Source: Flavobacterium sp. (lineage in GTDB: Bacteria > Bacteroidota > Bacteroidia > Flavobacteriales > Flavobacteriaceae). Taken from it: DNA of 42,363 bases. Below are positions 24,593 to 33,206 of the stretch, one piece after another (the stretch's first letter is position 1; each line of letters begins with the position of its first letter). The stretch lies in NCBI RefSeq assembly GCF_027484205.1, contig NZ_JAIXUB010000007.1:1-42363 (forward strand), given 5' to 3'. A program made the translations under genes and the position numbers. The notes under the pieces were generated by a model. That model ran no database searches. It saw only the letters and a program-made list of their open reading frames with translations, and was not told where the DNA came from.

Positions 24593-26695
24593 ATGAATCC
24601 ATTACAAACTCCAATAGAATATCTGAAAGGTATTGGTCCTTCTCGTGGCGAATTGCTACGGAAAGAACTCAACATACATCGTTATGGAGATTTAATGAAT
24701 TTATTTCCAAATAGATACATTGACAGAACTCGCTATTATAAAATCAACCAATTGCAAGGAACAACTGCCGAAGTTCAAATTATTGGTAAAATAATTCATG
24801 TAAAAACGGTTGAATTTGGTAAAAATCAAAAACGATTGGTAGCCACATTTACTGATGAAACTGGGCAAATGGATTTAACATGGTTTCAAGGTGTAAAATG
24901 GATTCGTGAAAGTTTGAAACTCAATGAAACGTATGTGATTTTTGGAAAAATAGCCGATTTTAAAGGACAATATTCCATGGCACATCCAGAAATGGAATTG
25001 TTAGCAGAACACAAAGCTAGCTTGAGAAGTGCGATGCAACCCGTTTATCCAAGTACCGAAAAACTTACGCAACGTGGCATTACCAATAGAGTTGTAAACA
25101 AAGCCATGCAACAACTCTTTATTGAAACTAAAGCCCAATTTATAGAAACATTACCTTCCAATATTTTAGAAAATTTAAAACTTATTTCTAAAAATGAGGC
25201 AATGTTCAATATTCATTTTCCGAAAAGTCAGGAACTTTTGGCGAAAGCACAATTTCGATTGAAATTTGAAGAATTATTTTTCATTCAATTGCAATTAATT
25301 ACCAAAAACTTAATTCGGAAACATAAAATTAAAGGACATCCTTTTGATAAAGTTGGGACAAACTTCACCGATTTCTACAACAATCATTTACCATTTGAAT
25401 TGACCAATGCTCAAAAAAGAGTGATTAAAGAAATTAGAAACGACATGGGAAGCAATGCCCAAATGAATCGTTTGCTTCAAGGCGATGTGGGTTCAGGAAA
25501 GACAATTGTGGCTTTGATGTGTATGCTTTTAGCAAAAGATAATGGTTTTCAAAGTTGTTTGATGGCGCCAACAGAAATTCTTGCTAATCAGCATTTTATT
25601 GGATTATCTGAATTGGCTAAAGATTTAAATATTAATATAAAAATTCTAACTGGTTCAAGCAAAACTTCAGAAAGAAAAATCATTCATGAGGAACTTGAAA
25701 ATGGCAGTTTAGATATTATCATTGGAACACATGCGTTGCTTGAAGATAAAGTAAAATTTCATAATTTAGGATTAGCAGTAATAGATGAGCAACATCGTTT
25801 TGGTGTAGAACAACGAAGTAAATTATGGAAGAAAAATGAAATTCCACCACACGTTTTGGTCATGACGGCTACTCCAATTCCGAGAACTTTAGCGATGAGT
25901 TTGTATGGCGATTTAGATATTTCTGTAATTGACGAATTGCCTCCAGGAAGAAAACCAATTCAAACAGTACATCGTTTTGATTCTAACCGATTAAAGGTTT
26001 GGAAATTCTTGAAAGATGAAATTGCTAAAGGAAGGCAAGTTTATATTGTATATCCATTGATTAATGAAAGTTCTACACAAGATTACAAAGATTTGATGGA
26101 TGGTTATGAAAGTATTTCAAGAGATTTTCCTTTACCACACTATTTCATATCAATAGTTCATGGTCAAATGAAACCTGCCGAAAAAGAATCTGAAATGCAA
26201 CGATTTGTAGCTGGAAAAACCAATATTATGGTTGCAACAACGGTAATTGAAGTTGGAGTAAATGTTCCTAATGCAAGTGTAATGGTAATAGAAAGTGCGG
26301 AACGATTTGGATTATCTCAGTTGCATCAATTGCGAGGTCGCGTTGGTCGTGGTGCTGATCAAAGTTATTGTATTTTGATGACAGGTTTCAAATTAAGTAA
26401 CGACAGTAAAACTAGATTAGAAACCATGTGTAAAACTAACGATGGATTTGAAATTGCAGAAGTCGATTTAAAACTTCGTGGTCCAGGAGATATTTTAGGA
26501 ACACAACAAAGCGGCATCTTAAATTTACAAATTGCTGATTTGGTTAAAGACCGAGATATTTTAATGGTAGCACGAGAATATGCTATAAAATTATTAAAAG
26601 ATGATGCAGCAATGGAAAAACCAGAACATCAAAATCTTAGAAACATTTTTATAGAAATGAGTGCGAAAAAAAATATTTGGAATTATATAAGTTAG
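24593..26695 (+). CDS. recG: ATP-dependent DNA helicase RecG
   Basis: A 700-residue superfamily 2 helicase that remodels stalled replication forks and Holliday junctions. An N-terminal wedge/OB domain (MNPLQTPIEYLKGIGPSR, VATFTDETGQMDLTWFQG) precedes the helicase core: motif I LQGDVGSGKTIVAL, motif II VIDEQHRFGVEQR, motif III VLMTATPIPRTLA, motif V ATTVIEVGVNVPNA and motif VI QLRGRVGRG. The TRG segment RGPGDILGTQQSG is present. Full length. The start ATG at 24593 follows an AT-rich repetitive gap with no clear promoter. Confidence 0.97.
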   Translation: MNPLQTPIEYLKGIGPSRGELLRKELNIHRYGDLMNLFPNRYIDRTRYYKINQLQGTTAEVQIIGKIIHVKTVEFGKNQKRLVATFTDETGQMDLTWFQGVKWIRESLKLNETYVIFGKIADFKGQYSMAHPEMELLAEHKASLRSAMQPVYPSTEKLTQRGITNRVVNKAMQQLFIETKAQFIETLPSNILENLKLISKNEAMFNIHFPKSQELLAKAQFRLKFEELFFIQLQLITKNLIRKHKIKGHPFDKVGTNFTDFYNNHLPFELTNAQKRVIKEIRNDMGSNAQMNRLLQGDVGSGKTIVALMCMLLAKDNGFQSCLMAPTEILANQHFIGLSELAKDLNINIKILTGSSKTSERKIIHEELENGSLDIIIGTHALLEDKVKFHNLGLAVIDEQHRFGVEQRSKLWKKNEIPPHVLVMTATPIPRTLAMSLYGDLDISVIDELPPGRKPIQTVHRFDSNRLKVWKFLKDEIAKGRQVYIVYPLINESSTQDYKDLMDGYESISRDFPLPHYFISIVHGQMKPAEKESEMQRFVAGKTNIMVATTVIEVGVNVPNASVMVIESAERFGLSQLHQLRGRVGRGADQSYCILMTGFKLSNDSKTRLETMCKTNDGFEIAEVDLKLRGPGDILGTQQSGILNLQIADLVKDRDILMVAREYAIKLLKDDAAMEKPEHQNLRNIFIEMSAKKNIWNYIS

Positions 26696-26699
26696 ATTT

Positions 26700-26815
26700 C
26701 AGATTGCAGGTTTCAGATTACAGGTTGCAGATTACAGATTATAGATTACAAAACCTTTTAAACCTTTAAACCTTTAAACTTTTAAACTCTTAAACACATA
26801 AACTTTTTAAACTAC
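26700..26815. repeat. Intergenic simple repeats
   Basis: Two short-period families fill the gap between recG and the bestrophin gene. At 26700-26750 CAGATTACAGGTTG-type units recur every 7-14 bp. At 26752-26812 CTTTTAAAC / CCTTTAAAC units recur every 8-10 bp. Similar motifs occur at 15848-15871. Probably slippage-derived; no promoter match seen. Confidence 0.75.
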
Positions 26816-26819
26816 ACAA

Positions 26820-27683
26820 ATGGTACAATACAACCCAAAAGACTGGTTAACTTTTATTTTCAGATTTCACAAATCGGATACGTTTCGACAATTACTTCCG
26901 ATGATGATTTTTATTGGAATTTATTCGGGAATCATTGGTTATTTAGAAATAGAGTATTGGAAATTATCCGATGATAGTCACGTAAAAAATATTACAATAA
27001 TGCATGGAATGTTAGGTTTTGTAATTTCGTTATTACTTGCTTACAGAACCAACACAGCTTATGACCGTTGGTGGGAAGGACGAAAACTATGGGGTTCATT
27101 AGTTAATAATTCAAGGAATTTGGCAATTAAACTTTCTGCAATTTTAAAAGATGAAAATGACCGAAATTATTTTAAGCGAATGATTCCTGGCTATGCTTCT
27201 GTTTTGCAAAAACATTTAAGTAATGAAGAGGTAACACAAATGCTTTTTGAAGGATTAGATTTAGAAATTGACCATCACAAGCATCGTCCAAATCAAGTGG
27301 CTAGAATGTTGTTTAAAAAAATTAATGACTTACATCAATCTGGAAAAATTTCTGGCGATCAATTGATAATTATTAATTCTGAATTACAGTCTTTTACAGA
27401 TGTTTGTGGCGCTTGCGAACGAATTAAAAACACACCTATTCCCTATTCTTACAGTGCTTTTATAAAGAAATTCATATTCTTTTATGTAATGACTTTACCC
27501 TTTGGTTATGTATTTAGTTTAGGATATTATACCATTCCTGTTGTCATTTTTATTTTCTATGTGTTAGCAAGTTTAGAGTTAATTGCTGAAGAAATTGAAG
27601 ATCCATTTGGTGGTGATGCAAATGATTTACCAACAGCAAAAATTGCCTCAAATATTAAAAAACATGTTGAAGAATTACTGTAA
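26820..27683 (+). CDS. Bestrophin family ion channel
   Basis: A 287-residue inner-membrane protein with four predicted helices. Hallmarks are MLGFVISLLLAYRTNTAYDR followed by WWEGRKLWGSLVNNSRN, RIKNTPIPYSYSAFIKKFIF and the C-terminal EEIEDPFGGDANDLP, which corresponds to the calcium-clasp region of eukaryotic bestrophins. Bacterial homologs are pentameric channels, cation-selective in the studied Klebsiella protein; selectivity here is unknown. Length fits bacterial members. It starts after a repeat-rich gap downstream of recG. Confidence 0.93.
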   Translation: MVQYNPKDWLTFIFRFHKSDTFRQLLPMMIFIGIYSGIIGYLEIEYWKLSDDSHVKNITIMHGMLGFVISLLLAYRTNTAYDRWWEGRKLWGSLVNNSRNLAIKLSAILKDENDRNYFKRMIPGYASVLQKHLSNEEVTQMLFEGLDLEIDHHKHRPNQVARMLFKKINDLHQSGKISGDQLIIINSELQSFTDVCGACERIKNTPIPYSYSAFIKKFIFFYVMTLPFGYVFSLGYYTIPVVIFIFYVLASLELIAEEIEDPFGGDANDLPTAKIASNIKKHVEELL

Positions 27684-27782
27684 TCATTGATTTTAACATT
27701 TTTTAGTATATTAGCTTTTTAAATCTATCTAATTGTAGATGAACTACTACAAATCATATAGTGAAACTTTAACATAAAAGAG

Positions 27783-27790
27783 TAATTTTG
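27783..27790 (+). promoter_or_regulatory. Candidate -7 element
   Basis: TAATTTTG, five bases before the ATG at 27796; TTG is missing at the -33 position. If used, the transcript would be leaderless or have a very short leader. Confidence 0.4.
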
Positions 27791-27795
27791 CACTT

Positions 27796-28719
27796 ATGAA
27801 AGTACTGAATTTTATTTCTAAATTTAAGAAGCCAATAATAATAGTATCAACTATTCTTGTTGGGATTTTAATATATTTCATTTTCATAAAAAAAGAAGTT
27901 AGAACTGATGCTAATGGAAGAGTTCTAACAGAGGACGACTACGAATATTACAACGCTGATGTAAAAGATGACACGTTAGCAAAATTTGGATTTTGTGCTA
28001 AAGAAAATTATGTCATAACAGAAGATGCTGACGTGAGAAGAACTCCAAATAAAGCAATGTATAATTCAATATACAAATTGAAATTTGGAACAAAAGTATA
28101 TACTAAAAATCTTGATGAAGAAAGTGACGTTGAAGATATCGACGAAACACTATTAGAAAGAGAAAAACGTGGAAAATTCATAGCTATTTATGCTAAAGAA
28201 CCTGTTTTACTTTCGGAAAAACCAGTTGGCTATATTCATGAAGACGACATTATTCAGAAGGAAGAATTTCAGAATTACAAACCAAAGGAAAAGAAAATTG
28301 AACCTATTAAAATTGAATCAGCAATTAAGTCAACTATTGAAAGTAATTTATTTATTGATAATATAGAATATAAGTTTGCAGAAGATACAGAACGTTTTAA
28401 TAACAGTTTAATTTATGGCGATTTCAATAATGACGGTAATAAAGATTTTGCCGTAATCCTTGATAATGTTGATAAAACAAATTCTGTAGTTCAAATATAC
28501 CTTAACAATCCTTCGGAAAATATTTATAGCTTAGTTTATAAAAAAGTATATCCTTCTTTATTAAAGATAAAACTTATTGAAAAAGATAGTGATGTGATGG
28601 TTAACTCGGAAATTACAAAATTTCCACTTGATGGTGTTTTAATTTCAAATACTGATTTTAATTCCTTCTTTCACATTTTCAATCCTGATAATACTAGTTT
28701 TATGGTTTTACCAAACTAA
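27796..28719 (+). CDS. Single-pass membrane protein with SH3-like and VCBS/FG-GAP-like segments
   Basis: 307 residues. One membrane helix (about 13-32) follows a basic N terminus, so the bulk is periplasmic. Residues about 70-165 have the look of a bacterial SH3 domain (VRRTPNKAMYNSIYKLKFGT, PVGYIHEDDII). Residues about 215-260 contain IYGDFNNDGNKDFAVIL, an FG-GAP/EF-hand-like calcium loop. I do not recognise the family. It stands alone between the bestrophin gene and pheT. Confidence 0.82.
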   Translation: MKVLNFISKFKKPIIIVSTILVGILIYFIFIKKEVRTDANGRVLTEDDYEYYNADVKDDTLAKFGFCAKENYVITEDADVRRTPNKAMYNSIYKLKFGTKVYTKNLDEESDVEDIDETLLEREKRGKFIAIYAKEPVLLSEKPVGYIHEDDIIQKEEFQNYKPKEKKIEPIKIESAIKSTIESNLFIDNIEYKFAEDTERFNNSLIYGDFNNDGNKDFAVILDNVDKTNSVVQIYLNNPSENIYSLVYKKVYPSLLKIKLIEKDSDVMVNSEITKFPLDGVLISNTDFNSFFHIFNPDNTSFMVLPN

Positions 28720-28775
28720 AAACTACTTTTCATCATTTTATAGTTTAAATTACTTCATTTATCAGAATTTGATAC

Positions 28776-28805
28776 TTGAAAATAATTGAATATTACCTAT
28801 ATTTG
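28776..28805 (+). promoter_or_regulatory. Promoter of pheT
   Basis: TTG (28776-28778), 19 bp, TATATTTG (28798-28805), 23 bp before the pheT start: full consensus. Confidence 0.8.
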
Positions 28806-28828
28806 CACGCTCAAAATAATAAGATACA

Positions 28829-31249
28829 ATGCGAATTTCATACAATTGGATTAAACAGTTTTTAAAAATCGATTCAAGTTCAGAACAAGTTTCAGAAATG
28901 CTAACCGATTTAGGACTTGAAGTTGAAATAGTTGAAAAATATCAATCGGTAAAAGGTGGTTTAGAAGGAGTTGTTGTTGGACATGTGTTAACATGCGAAA
29001 AACATCCTGATGCTGATCGTTTAAAAATTACAACGGTTGATTTAGGCAATGGAACTCCTGTTCAAATTGTATGTGGTGCAAGTAATGTTGATGCTGGTCA
29101 AAAAGTTCCTGTAGCAACTATTGGAACAAAACTTTTTGACAAAGACGGAAACGAATTTGAAATCAAGAAAGGAAAAATTCGCGGACAAGAAAGCCACGGA
29201 ATGATTTGTGCAGAAGACGAACTTGGTCTTGGAACTAGTCACGATGGAATTATGATTCTTGATTCAAGTTTAGTTCCTGGAACTCCAGCTGCAAAGGTGT
29301 TCAATATTGAAAATGATGAAGTTTTTGAAATTGGTTTAACTCCAAATCGCGCCGATGCTATGTCACATATGGGTGTTGCTCGTGATTTACGTGCTGCATT
29401 AATTCAAAAAAATGCTTCATTAGAATTAATTACACCTTCGGTTTCAAAATTTAAAGTTGACAAACGTATATTAAAAATTGATGTTGATGTAAAAGATGCT
29501 ACTTTAGCTCCAAGATATTGTGGTGTTACTATTTCGGGAATTACTATAAAACCATCTCCAAGTTGGTTACAAAATAGATTAAAAGCAATTGGGTTAACTC
29601 CTAAAAATAATGTAATTGATGTTACTAATTATGTTTTACATGAATTAGGTCAACCACTTCATGCTTTTGATGCCTCAAAAATTAACGGAAAAGTTACTGT
29701 AAAAACAGTTGAAGCAGGAACAAAATTTGTCACACTTGATGATGTAGAAAGAACTTTACATGAAGAAGATTTATTGATTTGTGACGATAAAGGACCAATG
29801 TGTTTGGCAGGAGTTTTTGGCGGAAAAAATTCTGGAGTAACAGAAAACACAACGGCAATATTTTTAGAAAGTGCTTATTTCAATCCGGTAACGATTAGAA
29901 AAACGGCAAAACGTCACACTTTGAGTACTGACGCATCGTTCCGTTTTGAGAGAGGAATTGATCCTTCAATAACTGAATATGCATTGAAACGTGCCGCATT
30001 ATTGATTCAGGAAGTTGCTGGAGGCGAAATTACTTCGGATGTTATTGATATTTATCCAAAGAAAATTGAAGATTTTACTGTTTTCTTGAATTATGAAAAA
30101 GCATTCAAGTTAATTGGACAAGAACTTCCAAAGGAAACCATCAAAAAAATTGTTGCTTCTTTAGATATTAAAGTAAATAATTCATCCGATGCTGGTTTAG
30201 GATTAATCATTCCATCATACAGAGTTGATGTTCAAAGAGAAGTAGATGTTATTGAAGAAATTTTAAGAGTTTATGGATATAACAACATCAGCTTTTCTAA
30301 AAAATTAAATGCAACGGTTGCAAAATCATCTCGAACTGAAGATTATAAAGTACAAAATATTGTTGCTGCTCAATTGAACTCTTTTGGATTTCATGAAATG
30401 ATGGCAAATTCATTGACTACGCCTGAATATACTCAACTTTCAGAAATGTTAAAAGAAGAATATAATGTAACAATGTTAAATCCTTTAAGCAATGATTTAT
30501 CAACAATGCGTCAATCCTTATTATTTTCAGGATTAGAAGCAATATCATACAATATAAACCGAAGAAACAGTGATTTAAAATTATTTGAATTCGGAAAAAG
30601 TTATAGAAAATTACTTTCAGGATATAATGAAAAGAAACATTTGACTTTGTTTATTACCGGAAACAGAAGTAATGAGAGTTGGACTAGCGCTCAAAAACCA
30701 ACCGATTTCTTTTTATTTAAAGGATATGTAAATTCAATTTTATCAAGATTGGGATTTGACAAAACTACAAATCTGCCAGTAAAAAGTGACTTCTTTGCAG
30801 AAGGTGTCGCTATAGGAATGGGTAATGATGTTTTAGTAGAACTTGGAACGGTTAAAAAATCGATTTTGAAACATTTTGACATCAAGCAAGAAGTCTTTTA
30901 TGCTGAGTTTAATTGGGATTTGGTAATCAAATTATTATCAAATAAAATTAAGTTTACAGCTATTCCAAAATATCCAGAAGTGAGAAGAGATTTTGCTTTA
31001 CTAGTTGATACTGCTGTGACTTTTGACTCTATATATAATGTAGCGCGTCAAACTGAAAAATCATTATTGAAAGACATTAATTTATTTGATGTTTATGAAG
31101 GTAAAAACTTGCCTGAAGGAAAAAAATCGTATGCTGTAAGTTTCACTATTCAAGATGCAACAAAAACATTAACTGATGTTCAAATTGACAAAATCATGAG
31201 TAAATTACAACACAATTTTGAAACAGAACTTGGTGCAAGTTTAAGATAG
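28829..31249 (+). CDS. pheT: Phenylalanine--tRNA ligase subunit beta
   Basis: 806 residues, full length. Domains in order: N-terminal lead MRISYNWIKQFL; EMAP-like tRNA-binding domain (about 40-150, VGHVLTCEKHPDADRLKI); B3/B4 editing domain (about 215-390, VIDVTNYVLHELGQPLHAFD); B5 domain (about 405-480); catalytic-like core; and C-terminal FDX-ACB anticodon-binding domain (about 710-806, AIPKYPEVRRDFALLVD). It charges tRNA-Phe together with the alpha subunit and edits mis-charged Tyr. No pheS is adjacent, the usual situation in Bacteroidota as far as I recall. It has its own promoter and terminator. Confidence 0.97.
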   Translation: MRISYNWIKQFLKIDSSSEQVSEMLTDLGLEVEIVEKYQSVKGGLEGVVVGHVLTCEKHPDADRLKITTVDLGNGTPVQIVCGASNVDAGQKVPVATIGTKLFDKDGNEFEIKKGKIRGQESHGMICAEDELGLGTSHDGIMILDSSLVPGTPAAKVFNIENDEVFEIGLTPNRADAMSHMGVARDLRAALIQKNASLELITPSVSKFKVDKRILKIDVDVKDATLAPRYCGVTISGITIKPSPSWLQNRLKAIGLTPKNNVIDVTNYVLHELGQPLHAFDASKINGKVTVKTVEAGTKFVTLDDVERTLHEEDLLICDDKGPMCLAGVFGGKNSGVTENTTAIFLESAYFNPVTIRKTAKRHTLSTDASFRFERGIDPSITEYALKRAALLIQEVAGGEITSDVIDIYPKKIEDFTVFLNYEKAFKLIGQELPKETIKKIVASLDIKVNNSSDAGLGLIIPSYRVDVQREVDVIEEILRVYGYNNISFSKKLNATVAKSSRTEDYKVQNIVAAQLNSFGFHEMMANSLTTPEYTQLSEMLKEEYNVTMLNPLSNDLSTMRQSLLFSGLEAISYNINRRNSDLKLFEFGKSYRKLLSGYNEKKHLTLFITGNRSNESWTSAQKPTDFFLFKGYVNSILSRLGFDKTTNLPVKSDFFAEGVAIGMGNDVLVELGTVKKSILKHFDIKQEVFYAEFNWDLVIKLLSNKIKFTAIPKYPEVRRDFALLVDTAVTFDSIYNVARQTEKSLLKDINLFDVYEGKNLPEGKKSYAVSFTIQDATKTLTDVQIDKIMSKLQHNFETELGASLR

Positions 31250-31263
31250 AAATTAAATAATTA

Positions 31264-31301
31264 AAAAAAATCCCGATTTTATAAAAATCGGGATTTTTTT
31301 T
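31264..31301. terminator. Bidirectional terminator
   Basis: A long perfect stem (core ATCCCGATTTT / AAAATCGGGAT) flanked by A and T runs, shared by pheT and the convergent hydrolase gene. Confidence 0.92.
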
Positions 31302-32307
31302 ATTCCTTTTTCAAGAAGTCAATTAGTCCTTTAAAATAAGTTTCTTGATCGTCATACATACACATATGACTTCCATTACTACAGTAAAGATAAGTTCCTT
31401 TTTTAAATTGAGTGGACATCCATTTCATGTATTCTGGATCCATTGTATCGTATTTTGCTCCAATGACTAAAGTAGGAATAGTAACAGAAGGTAATTGACT
31501 TGAAACATCCCAATTTGTTAATTTTCCCGAAATTCCTAATTCGCTTGGACCTTGCATTGTAATATAAAGTGATGAATTTATTTTTCCCATAGCACGATTT
31601 ACAGGTTCTGGCCATTCGTTTACAGGTTTTCTAAGAATGTGCTGGTTATAAAAATTATTCATTAACAAATCCATATATTTTGGATTTGAGTAATCTTTTT
31701 TTGCTTCTAAATCTTTAATCACTTTTAAAACTTCTGGATTCATTTGTTTTTCTAAAACTTTAGAATATTCTCCATATTTTGGACAACTAGCCATCATATT
31801 AGAAACTATCAATCCTTTCATATTTGATTGATATTTTAAAGCATATTGCATTCCTAGAATTCCACCCCAAGAATGTCCTAACAAAAAGAAATTGTCTTTA
31901 TCAAGATTTAAAGCTTTACGAACTTGCTCCACTTCTTCAACATAACGAGGTAAATCCCACATTGTAGTATCATTAGGATTTTCTGAAAAACCAGTTCCAA
32001 GTTGGTCATAATAGATAAATTCAATTCCTTCTTTTGGAAGAAAACTTTCTACACATTCTAAATATTCGTGTGAAAGTCCTGGTCCACCAGTTAACAATAA
32101 CAGCTTAATTTTAGGATTGTTACCAATGCGTTTTGTCCAAACTTTAAACTTCCCTTTTGGTGTATCAATAGTAACCATTTTTACACCGCCAACTTTGATA
32201 TTATCTTCCGAAGTCGCATTAAAATAATCGTTTTGTTTGACTTCATTTTTACAAGAAATCAACAAAAAAAAGAGAGTAAAATAGCTGAATAAATGACTAG
32301 CTTTCAT
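31300..32307 (-). CDS. Alpha/beta hydrolase lipoprotein, proline iminopeptidase-like (S33)
   Basis: 335 residues. Lipobox LLISC (Cys19), then an alpha/beta hydrolase fold: LLLTGGPGLSHEYL (oxyanion HGGPG-type motif), YYDQLGTGFSENP, nucleophile elbow GHSWGG, acid region VIGAKYDTMDP, and catalytic His in SNGSHMCMYDD. The family releases N-terminal proline from peptides or acts as a tricorn-interacting-like aminopeptidase. A lipid-anchored envelope form is predicted. The start codon lies only 13 bp past the end of the orphan ppx 3' copy, so the gene probably once followed ppx directly on the same transcript. Confidence 0.92.
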   Translation of the reverse strand: MKASHLFSYFTLFFLLISCKNEVKQNDYFNATSEDNIKVGGVKMVTIDTPKGKFKVWTKRIGNNPKIKLLLLTGGPGLSHEYLECVESFLPKEGIEFIYYDQLGTGFSENPNDTTMWDLPRYVEEVEQVRKALNLDKDNFFLLGHSWGGILGMQYALKYQSNMKGLIVSNMMASCPKYGEYSKVLEKQMNPEVLKVIKDLEAKKDYSNPKYMDLLMNNFYNQHILRKPVNEWPEPVNRAMGKINSSLYITMQGPSELGISGKLTNWDVSSQLPSVTIPTLVIGAKYDTMDPEYMKWMSTQFKKGTYLYCSNGSHMCMYDDQETYFKGLIDFLKKE

Positions 32308-32320
32308 ATCAAATTTATTT

Positions 32321-32535
32321 TTAAATTCTATTATAATACATTGCTTTTACAATTCCATCAGAAAGTCCAATTTTTGGTACATAAATTTGTCGAGCTCCAC
32401 TCCACTTCATAGCACTTAAATATATTCGCATGGCATGAATAATAACGTCTGCTCTATCAGTATTTAAACCTAATTCGGCAATTCGTTGTTCATAAGTCAA
32501 AGAATTTAAATATTGATATTGTGAATTTAAGTATA
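32321..32535 (-). pseudogene. Orphan 3' end of ppx (Ppx/GppA phosphatase), direct duplicate
   Basis: Encodes the last 70 residues of Ppx, from LYLNSQYQYLNSLTYEQR to the terminal YYNRI, identical in protein to the intact gene at 35445-36335. Over about 210 bp the DNA differs at seven positions, all silent. Homology ends exactly at the stop codon on one side and around 32531-32535 on the other. An ATG at 32581 adds 15 unrelated residues, so a small peptide could be made, but it lacks the whole catalytic part. Best read as a remnant of an integration or recombination event. Confidence 0.9.
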
Positions 32536-32606
32536 AAACTAGTGTCGAAATTATTTTTATTATGGATATTTTGTGCTTCATTTAGATATAATTTTCTATT
32601 TTTTTG

Positions 32607-32639
32607 AAAAAGCGATTACTTTTTATTGAAATCGCTTTT
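32607..32639 (-). terminator. Terminator of the insert lipoprotein genes
   Basis: Stem AAAAGCGATT / AATCGCTTTT with a 12-nt loop just after the stop at 32643. The minus-strand 3' side continues into T-rich sequence. Confidence 0.7.
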
Positions 32640-32642
32640 AGA

Positions 32643-33206
32643 CTAATTTAGTTTTCTATTGAAGTTTCCTAATTCTATCCATTTTCCATTTTCCTTTTTA
32701 TATCTCATCTCATAGCATGTATTATTCCATACAGTTCCATAAATAGGCGTGTAAACAACTTCACAATAATTTAGAAACGCTTCAGTTTTAGTGTCATTGT
32801 AATATAATTCTTTTATAACAAATTTATGTTTATCAGGTTTAGAATTGAATGGTGTTTTTGGATAATCTATTTTATAATTATATTCATCATTTGATACAAC
32901 AACAAATTTTTTATTTTGAATTTTATTTTTATCAATATATTTATAAAAAACTTCATCAACGTTTTTTTGTTTATCTTCTTTAGTGGTTCTAAATCGATTG
33001 TTTAACATCATAGAATCTTCATAGACAATAAATAAAGTTTTAGCATCATTATAAAATACAGTGTCAGAATATTTATTAAAAAGTAGATTAATAATTTTAT
33101 AATCATCATTATTATTTATATCATTAATGATATTTTTTTTATGAGTATTGCATGATGTAATTAAAGCAATAAAGATTAAAGACATTATTTTATTTACTAT
33201 GGACAT
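32643..33206 (-). CDS. Small hypothetical lipoprotein (accessory insert)
   Basis: 187 residues. Signal peptide with lipobox ALITSC (Cys19) followed by NTHKK. Absence of acidic residues there suggests retention at the inner face or periplasm rather than surface export (inference). The mature part is Asn/Lys/Tyr-rich and very AT-biased. The C-terminal portion (YGTVWNNTCYEMRYKKENGK) looks like an NTF2-like or similar alpha+beta end; family not recognised. The start overlaps the end of the upstream metallopeptidase-like gene by 10 bp, so the two are translationally coupled. A partner or immunity function for that protein is possible but unproven. Confidence 0.82.
   Translation of the reverse strand: MSIVNKIMSLIFIALITSCNTHKKNIINDINNNDDYKIINLLFNKYSDTVFYNDAKTLFIVYEDSMMLNNRFRTTKEDKQKNVDEVFYKYIDKNKIQNKKFVVVSNDEYNYKIDYPKTPFNSKPDKHKFVIKELYYNDTKTEAFLNYCEVVYTPIYGTVWNNTCYEMRYKKENGKWIELGNFNRKLN

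Noticed and set aside
32321..32581. Functional small protein from the orphan ppx end
   Set aside because: Only 15 residues precede the ppx-derived part, with no promoter seen; called a pseudogene remnant, though translation cannot be excluded.
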